NCBI GenBank assembly: GCA_949751835.1
Contig: CATKHK010000060.1
Location: forward strand, 241,425-305,424
Source of the DNA: Blepharisma japonicum
Lineage: Eukaryota > Ciliophora > Heterotrichea > Heterotrichida > Blepharismidae
Length of the DNA stretch: 64,000 nucleotides
Direction: 5' to 3'
Shown one piece after another: positions 58,891-64,000 of the stretch (its first letter is position 1; every line of letters starts with the position of its first letter). A model generated the notes under the pieces. That model ran no database searches and was not told where the DNA came from. It was given only the letters and a program-made list of their open reading frames with translations. The position numbers and the translations under genes were made by a program.

Positions 58891-60304
58891 TTATTCCTCT
58901 ATTATAATTAAAACTTCTTTTTCATTTTCTTTTCTTGTTTCTTTTAAATAAAGCGAGCATAAAGCTGAAATAAGGAAAAACAGCCCAAATAAAACTAATG
59001 ATATTTCTTGGCCGTGTTCCCAGTCCAGAATTACACCTCCTATAAAAGGTGCAGAAACAGATCCAACCCGTGAAGCTGCAAAGAAAAGCCCTTGTGCAGT
59101 ATTTCTGACCTCAGTTGGGTAGCTTTCTGCTGCTATTAAAAATAAAGCAGCGTATGTAAGGAAGCCAATTCCAAACATAATAGAAGTAGCTATAATAATC
59201 TATATAAAATATACAAGGATTGTTTCTGTTATAAAAGCAAAGAAAAGAGTAGTGACACTGGAAATAATTTGGCCAATAATCATTGTGTATTTTCTTCCTA
59301 ATTTTGAATTGACACAAAAAGGAGCTATATATAGGCAGGGGACTCCAGCCAAGTTTTGAATTGCAATTATAATCCACCTAGGAATAATAGAAAACTGTTT
59401 AAGATATGTTGGCATAAATAAAACTACACTAAATGTCCCAAATAGCATAGAAAAATATATGACTAATAGCAATAATGTAGTTTTAATATATTCTTTGGAA
59501 AATATCTTTTTTATTCTGCTTTGTGCTTTATGATCAGCTACATTCTCGCTAGCTTCTCCTCCATTTTGCAAATTTATTTGTATCAATTCATCAGTGTTCC
59601 CATTTATTCTTTTCACTTTGTTCAAAATTTCAGCAGCTTTACTAGCGTGCCTATGAACAATTAAATACCCAGGAGACTCGTCCATATCAATTTTTAGAAT
59701 TCAAGTAACTAAACAGTGAAAAAACAGGATAATTGACATAAATTTCCAATTATGAATATGTGGAGTGTCAATAAACTCTATTCATATTGCTAGAAGGCAG
59801 AAAATAACTCCACCTATAGGAAAGCCTAAATTTAGTCTTGTCATTTTGTTCAATTTTTGTGTAGGGCAGAATTCTTTGAATATCACCAAAGGGACAACCA
59901 TTTCGCCAATACCTCCAATCCCAATCAGAAATAAAGCAGTCAAAATTGTGATATAATTTGTTGCAAAAATAACAATAAAGCAAGAAATCATTAAAAATAA
60001 TGAAGATCGTTTCAATGTATAAGAACGTCCTTTGTGATCTGAAGAAATACCTAATAAGTAAGAACCGATAAAGCAGCCTAGTTGGAACATTGTTCCCATC
60101 AAGCCTTTTTCTTTATTTGAAATTCCTCATTCTTTTTCAAGATCAGACCCATAATATCCAATAGACATAGTGAGATACTGAAAATTCATGTATGACTGAT
60201 ATTAAAATTACCAAAAAACACTGCTTAAACACATAGCTTTGGTATTTCCCCCAGCCTATTTTGTCGAGATAATGTGTAGCTAAGTGAGCTAGGGTTTCAG
60301 CCAT
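58891..60304 (-). CDS. MFS transporter, SVOP-like (right copy)
   Basis: A 460-residue paralogue of the transporter at 23163-24548, in three exons (60212-60304, 59215-60195, 58891-59199). Exon 1 is again 93 nt and both introns lie at homologous sites. Conserved marks are EKEWGISNKEKGLMGT (Trp by TGA), DHKGRSYTLKRSS in the helix 2-3 loop, DESPGYLIVHRHASKAAEIL before the central loop, and ESYPTEVRNTAQGLFFAASRVGSVSAPF. The substrate is unknown. It lies immediately downstream of giant gene E on the same strand, 350 bp apart, so each end of the array carries one transporter of this type. Confidence 0.85.
59200..59214 (-). other. 15-nt intron 2, right MFS gene
   Basis: Minus strand gtatattttatatag, with an in-frame TAG if retained. 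Removal joins TETIL to IIIATSIMFG, the same site as in the left copy. Confidence 0.93.
60196..60211 (-). other. 16-nt intron 1, right MFS gene
   Basis: Minus strand gtaattttaatatcag, phase 0. Removal restores the frame (KQCFL to SYMNFQYLTMSIGYYG). The left copy has a 15-nt intron here. Confidence 0.9.
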
Positions 60305-60654
60305 TTATTTTATAAATAATTATGACATAAACATTGATAATTACAATCGCCTTAATCAATATTAATTTTTAAAAATATTTAATTAATTTATCTTATATGC
60401 GTAAAATCGTTTTTTTATCGAGATTGCAAATATAAAATCTAATTATGTTTATTCAAATATTCATTTAAATTAACATAGTTCAAAAAAATGCAAGTTAAGT
60501 TGAAAACTTAATAGAAAGCAGTAAAAAGCTATTTCTATATTGTTTATATGATAATAGCTTGCACTTCATTCACAAAGCTTAAGAAAAATATTGAAAACCT
60601 ATCATATAATTAGCAGCTAATTAAAGAATCTACAATAGGATTTTAGAAATAGTA
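60305..60654. other. spacer, giant gene E to right MFS gene
   Basis: About 350 bp, very AT-rich, with stops in all frames. It lies between two genes on the minus strand and should hold the MFS promoter. Nothing else seen. Confidence 0.4.
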
Positions 60655-63600
60655 TTATAAGTCTTGGGCAAACTCAGTCCATTCGCATGGTGCACTTTTC
60701 GAAACAAATTTATCTGATAAAATAATTATTTGATCCATGCTAATTTTATCATCATCCTTTTGCTCCTCCTCTCTATCAATTATTTCTTGATTTATTTCAT
60801 CTCTGCTGGTATAGCCTCCTCTTAATTTTCCTAGAAATAAGTCTATCATTCCAATTTCTCTGAAATCTATGGTATTTGGAGAATTGTCTGGGTCATTTCC
60901 TTCAATTGTTTTCTTTCCCTTTTCTTCTCTTAAGCTTAAATCATTTACTCTACTATAATCTGTGACGCGAAATCTTTTCTTTAAAAATGATATTTTGCCT
61001 AAAATAATATGAATATAGGCATTTCCAGCTTTATATCCCCAATATAGCACAAAATATAGATTAGCTGAAACTATGATAATAAAAAACATAAGTTCAGTGA
61101 AATAATCAAGAGATCCAGTTAAATAATACATTCCACAATAAATTGTTACTGCTGAAGCTGAAATAGATATCGCTTCAAGCCTATTCAGATCATCTCCATT
61201 ATAAGGCTTTATTTTGCAATGAAAATATAAGCAAGCTAGCAACAAAAAAATTACAGTAAGGGCTTGGATATTGACTGAAACTGTTGCTAAAAATACGGAA
61301 CAACAAATAATTCCAATTTTTCTATAAATAATCACAAATTCCCAATAATAGCTTTCAGGCTTGTATCCATTAAAAAGAAACCCATATTTAACCCTCATAT
61401 TAATATTGTCCAATTGGTTTCTATTTTTCAATAGTAAAAATAAGCAAGCAGTTGGTATGCCTATTCCCCATACAAGAATTGCAGGTAGAGAAATGACTGT
61501 AATATAAAAAACATGCTGACTATCCCAGCATCTTAAATTTAAATCATTTACCAGCCAATACTTATTATCATCAAGCTCTGTGCAATCAAAAGAACTAAAA
61601 TAATACTTGATCAAGCCTGGATGGACTAAAAATGAAGCAATAATTGAAGTTGTTATTATATGATCTTTGAAAAATGCAAAAGACTTCTGAGCTAATGCCA
61701 TGGAAAGTCAATAAATAGTGGAAATAAGAGGGATTGAAATAGGCAAAACTGCCATAATTAGCAACTTTTGATAATAAATTGCGCTCTCTTCCTCTAGCAG
61801 TCTATTATGATATAAAAGACAGTCAAAAGAAAAAATCTGGTCACTAATAAAACTTGCATTGCTTTGGATAGAAAATAATTTTTTTACATAGTTGGGCCAT
61901 GATAGGCTAAAAGTGGTTGTTAATGATATTAATTGAGCATAGTTGATAAGAATTTTGATATAAATGCTTGATAATGATTTTGGTTTATATGCAGAAGTTC
62001 GCGAAGTTCTTATTATAAATCAGCATAAAACAAGAAATCCAAGGCTGATTCCAGCTGTTTTTACAATAATTACAGAAAGGCTTTGACATTTTGAACAGTG
62101 ATTTTTCGTTTGGCTTGAATATCCTGGGGCACAGCTTTGGCATAAATTCCCTATGTATCCTTCTAAGCAATTTCCAGTATAAGAAATATTATGTGAATCA
62201 GAACCAATGCAAGCTTCTGAATTAGGGCAGGACCAAAATTTTTTGCTTAGCATATTAAATCTTCAATATCCTGGTTTAGGCGCCATCGTATAATTTCCGT
62301 AGCAAATAGCCTGATCAGGACAAGCAAGGCATTGATCATTATCTGGATTTAAACTGTAAAAATCTTTTGGGCAAACGACACAGTTAACACCCACTGTAGC
62401 TTCTCCTAAAACGCAATCTCTTAAAGTGATATCTACAAGCAAACTTGAGTTATAAACCAGTCCGTCTTTAGCTTTTGCACTTTTTGAAGTATCAATACCA
62501 TTTGTTTGGACTTCTATAGAAAAATTGCTACCAGGATTTGCTGAAATTACAAATGAAGAAAAATTGAAAATTCCAGCTACTGCTGCAACTTTAAGTTCAC
62601 CTGATAAAACTACATCTTTTGATAAAGCTATTAATTCACCAATGCTAGAGTCATCTGTAGAAACAACTGAACCTAAGTGGTCGATAAGAGCAACAATTAA
62701 AGGGGCAGTTGTTGACTGTCCTGACACTAAATCTTTCAGCTTCCCAATTCAGTTTTCGTTCATAATTTTCATGCTCACAGGATAAGACGCTATATTTTCG
62801 CCATATACTGCTGTATTGTTTTCAAATGTATTGTTGTTGAAATTTGGCATGACTTCTCTTCAATCTACAGCTCCTCCTTCATATTCTGCTTGATTTTTTA
62901 CAAAATTATTATCAGATACATAAAAGCTGCATTCTCCTGAATAGCTGCATCCTAGTTTCAATGCTCCCCCTACTCCTGACTCATGGCTTGTTTCAGATAT
63001 TTGAGAAGTCGCGTACGCTTTATTCTCGTAAAAATTGCATGATTTTATATCAATATTTATATTGTCAAGGTAAATTGCGCCTCCAGCAGATGATGTATTA
63101 TTGGTAAAATCAGTCGAAATTATTTTATAAGGATAAGTGCTAATCGTATTATCTGTAAATGTTAAATATAAAGCACCTCCATAAATAGCTGTGTTATTGT
63201 CGAAATTGCATGAGTCTATATAAACGTAATCAGTGCTTGAACAAGAAATAGCTCCTCCTACTTTTCCTTGGCTGTTTTTAAAGCTTGTGCCTATAACTTC
63301 TAAAGACCCTAATTTCAGTCCATTAATAGCTGAGTAGGTAAAATTTTCAAAAAATGAATTTTCAATATAAGCATTCCCGCCAAAAAAATTTAATACAGAG
63401 TCTGTACCTAAGCTGTAAGTATTCAAAAATTTGCATTGAGACACATTTAAAACTGAGGAAAATGCCAATATTGCACTGCCATAGCTAGAAGTTGAGTTTA
63501 TAAAGGTGCATTCTGTCAGATTTACAGAGCTAGATAAAATAAATATTGACCCACCTGATGATGAAGCTTTTCCATCGATAAAGTCTGAATTCCTTGCTAT

Positions 63601-64000
63601 TAATTGGCTATCTGAGGTCAAATATACGAAGCTTCCATAGACTCCTTGATGGTCATGAAATTGAGAATTTGTAATAGTGAGATTTGAAAGGGTTAAATAA
63701 ATCCCTGGGGTAATCCCATCAGCAGTATTATTGTATATTTCACAATTTTCAATTTCAATATTTGACGTAAGCGAATAAATCAAGCCTTCAGATTGTGCAT
63801 AGTTGTCGTATAGCTTGGAGTTTCTTAGAATACTATAGTCATCAGAACCGATAATATAGATCACTGAGCCTCTTTTACTGCAGGAATTATTGTTAAAAAC
63901 TGAGTTTTCTATTGTAAAATAGGACATTTGGTCAAAATAAAGGACGCCTCCATTTTTAGCACTATTTTGAAAAAATGTGCATTCATTACAATAAAAAAAG
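60655..64000 (-). CDS. giant LNR / beta-helix family protein E, C-terminal part
   Basis: The last ~1,115 codons of a fifth family member; the 5' part lies beyond the right edge. Visible are the end of the beta-helix ectodomain (GGVLYFDQMSYFTIENSVF; SSAGGAIYLDNINIDIKSC), the second Cys module (CVLGEATVGVNCVVC; CPDQAICYGNYT), the membrane bundle with WEFVIIYRK and KPYNGDDLNRLEAISIS, and a tail of ~110 residues ending ISMDQIIILSDKFVSKSAPCEW. Tail length, the NKYWLVNDLNLRCWDSQHVF loop and the PCEW end make it closest to A, not to the nearer gene D. Opposite orientation to A-D. TGA is Trp at several sites. No break seen. Confidence 0.88.

Noticed and set aside
6733-63999. Nonsense mutations at the many in-frame TGA codons
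   Set aside because: They fall at conserved Trp or aromatic positions and exchange with TGG between paralogues, so TGA is a Trp codon here.
1-64000. tRNA genes, rRNA genes, CRISPR arrays, telomere repeats
   Set aside because: I looked for tRNA B-box patterns, short regular repeats with spacers and heterotrich telomere-like repeats and saw none.

Overview
The window looks like somatic (macronuclear) DNA of a heterotrich ciliate, most likely Blepharisma. Many conserved genes read through TGA at positions where the family has tryptophan (for example the kinase motif DIWSAG), and all coding regions end at TAA or TAG. Thirteen GT...AG introns of only 15 or 16 nt can be proved by reading-frame repair or by paralogue alignment. 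UGA=Trp together with 15/16-nt introns matches what is known of Blepharisma; Stentor has the tiny introns but the standard code. The DNA is AT-rich and densely packed, with genes often 3-40 bp apart. No tRNA, rRNA, CRISPR or telomere was seen.

Layout. 1-24.5 kb holds a dense mix of housekeeping and regulatory genes: a partial calponin-homology-like gene, a small unknown gene, a PHO80-type cyclin, a tandem duplication of a PB1-like/RanBP2-finger gene plus a prefoldin subunit 1 gene (one prefoldin copy is dead), ribosomal protein uL16, a calcium-dependent protein kinase, eEF1A, a Tc1/mariner/IS630-type DD34E transposase, a Pex22-like gene, an unknown basic protein, a PP2C phosphatase, a bacterial-type glucokinase, dynactin p25, an AIM24-family protein, a Nup62-like nucleoporin, a helix-turn-helix-repeat protein, a kelch/cysteine-rich membrane protein and an MFS transporter.

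25.4-57.5 kb is a direct tandem array of four giant paralogous genes (A-D, about 2,430-2,500 codons each). A fifth copy (E) lies on the opposite strand and is cut by the right edge. Each complete copy encodes a signal peptide, six to seven Lin-12/Notch-type (LNR) cysteine repeats, a very long right-handed beta-helix ectodomain, a second cysteine-rich module, a bundle of about nine membrane helices, and a divergent acidic cytoplasmic tail ending in a conserved short motif. A and E form one subtype; B, C and D form another. An MFS transporter gene with the same two-intron structure sits at each end of the array. This array is the most striking system in the window and looks like an expanding family of cell-surface receptor or adhesion proteins. 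Its function is not known from sequence.

Coordinates for spliced genes span first to last codon; introns are listed separately. Stop codons are included.
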